DNA from: Porphyra umbilicalis
Taxonomy: Eukaryota > Rhodophyta > Bangiophyceae > Bangiales > Bangiaceae
Reading direction: 5' to 3'
NCBI GenBank assembly: GCA_002049455.2
Contig: KV918795.1
Location: 62,001 to 126,000, forward strand
Length of the DNA: 64,000 nt
Each line of letters starts with the position of its first letter. The first letter of the stretch is position 1. Both the position numbers and the translations under genes were made by a program. Positions 63,801 through 64,000 of the stretch are shown here, piece by piece. Under the pieces are notes generated by a model. That model did no database searches, was not told where the DNA came from, and saw only the letters and a list, made by a program, of their open reading frames with translations.

Positions 63801-64000
63801 CCACGGACCCCTTGTCACCCATTGTGACGCTCCGTCCCGTGGTCGTCTTGTAGTCATCGAAGCACGCACGCATCCAGCACATGTGTGCAGACGCCGCAGA
63901 GTCGACAAGCCACGACTTGGCAATGTCATCGTTGTCATCCGCGTTGCCAACGAGACAAATGGCGTCGTCGCTGTCGCTACCGTCATCAGCCGCAATCGCG
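60835..64000 (-). pseudogene. Copia 2 pol polyprotein with three stop codons
   Basis: A single frame runs from the window edge to a stop at 60835. It is interrupted by TAA at 63757-63759 (after the protease), TAG at 62215-62217 (start of RT) and TAA at 61918-61920 (inside RT). The protease motif WLVDSAASAHMC is at the edge. Integrase has WHERLGHVN ... CEPC, VHSDLSGPM, LRSDNVGEY and PQQNGVAERLN. RT has FNETFAPVAKFTTIR and YVDDLLLV. RNase H has [16 protein letters not shown] and [10 protein letters not shown]. It is clearly homologous to copia 1 throughout but differs at many sites and in the acidic linker, so the two are separate insertions of related lineages. Confidence 0.93.

Larger units (their letters stand above)
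60126..64000 (-). mobile_element. Second Ty1/copia element, truncated by window end
   Basis: Minus-strand copia of the same broad family as 51764-56721. The 3' LTR is at 60126-60669, then a polypurine tract, then pol reading toward higher coordinates on the complement up to the protease at the window edge. It is inserted in the chromovirus gag (flank ggagc at 60121-60125). The 5' LTR, primer site, most of gag and the other copy of the target duplication lie outside the window. Three stop codons make it non-autonomous. Confidence 0.95.

Overview
The window is nuclear DNA from a very GC-rich, intron-poor eukaryote. Evidence: long single-exon ORFs with third positions almost always G or C, C2H2 zinc-finger genes, AATAAA-type signals, and eukaryotic transposons (PIF/Harbinger, Ty1/copia, Ty3/gypsy with a chromodomain). 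No bacterial operons, rRNA or intact tRNA genes were seen. A bangiophycean red alga (Porphyra/Pyropia type) is my best guess; this is inference from composition and gene style, not proof.

Layout. 0-10 kb is the most gene-like part: a type II membrane protein resembling family 92 glycosyltransferases (24-2543, +), a zinc-finger protein whose frame breaks at G/C homopolymers (2952-4937, -), a NOPCHAP1-like snoRNP chaperone candidate with a poly-C frame slip (6223-6836, +), and a clean four-finger C2H2 protein (7600-10188, -). 11443-20614 is a 9.17-kb DNA transposon bounded by inverted repeats. It carries a PIF/Harbinger DDE transposase (+) and a convergent SANT/Myb-like ORF1 (-), plus minisatellites near both ends. 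21.0-22.2 kb is a GGC-rich low-complexity block. 22791-25813 holds a frameshifted transposon-derived protein of a little-described family (DKGG / GDY.F / PC..C / E.G.E..H motif order). 28370-29402 is a decayed IS630/Tc1-mariner-type transposase behind a 76-78 bp tandem repeat. 29-42 kb is mostly anonymous DNA with Gly- or Ala/Pro-rich open frames. 42667-43776 (-) is a U1-like zinc-finger gene. 44.2-46.7 kb is a satellite-like array with a 741-bp higher-order duplication.

The last 16 kb is a nest of retroelements. A Ty3/gypsy chromovirus runs on the minus strand (gag up to 60125; pol down to 50134, ending in a chromodomain). A 4,958-bp Ty1/copia element (51764-56721, +) sits inside its pol gene, with 418-bp LTRs differing at two positions, a perfect AGATG target duplication and a primer site matching the anticodon arm of initiator tRNA-Met. 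A second, older copia of the same broad family (60126 to the window end, -) sits inside gag. Beyond the chromovirus 3' end, on the opposite strand, lies a 594-codon ORF of unknown function with one stop codon (47893-49677). It may be an antisense accessory ORF of the chromovirus, but the flanking LTR is not visible here.

How the parts work together: within the DNA transposon the two proteins would form the usual Harbinger pair (DDE transposase plus SANT-like DNA-binding partner). Within the LTR elements gag, protease, reverse transcriptase/RNase H and integrase are all recognisable, but every copy carries stop codons and looks non-autonomous. Several host-like genes change frame at G/C homopolymers, which more likely reflects assembly indels than biology.
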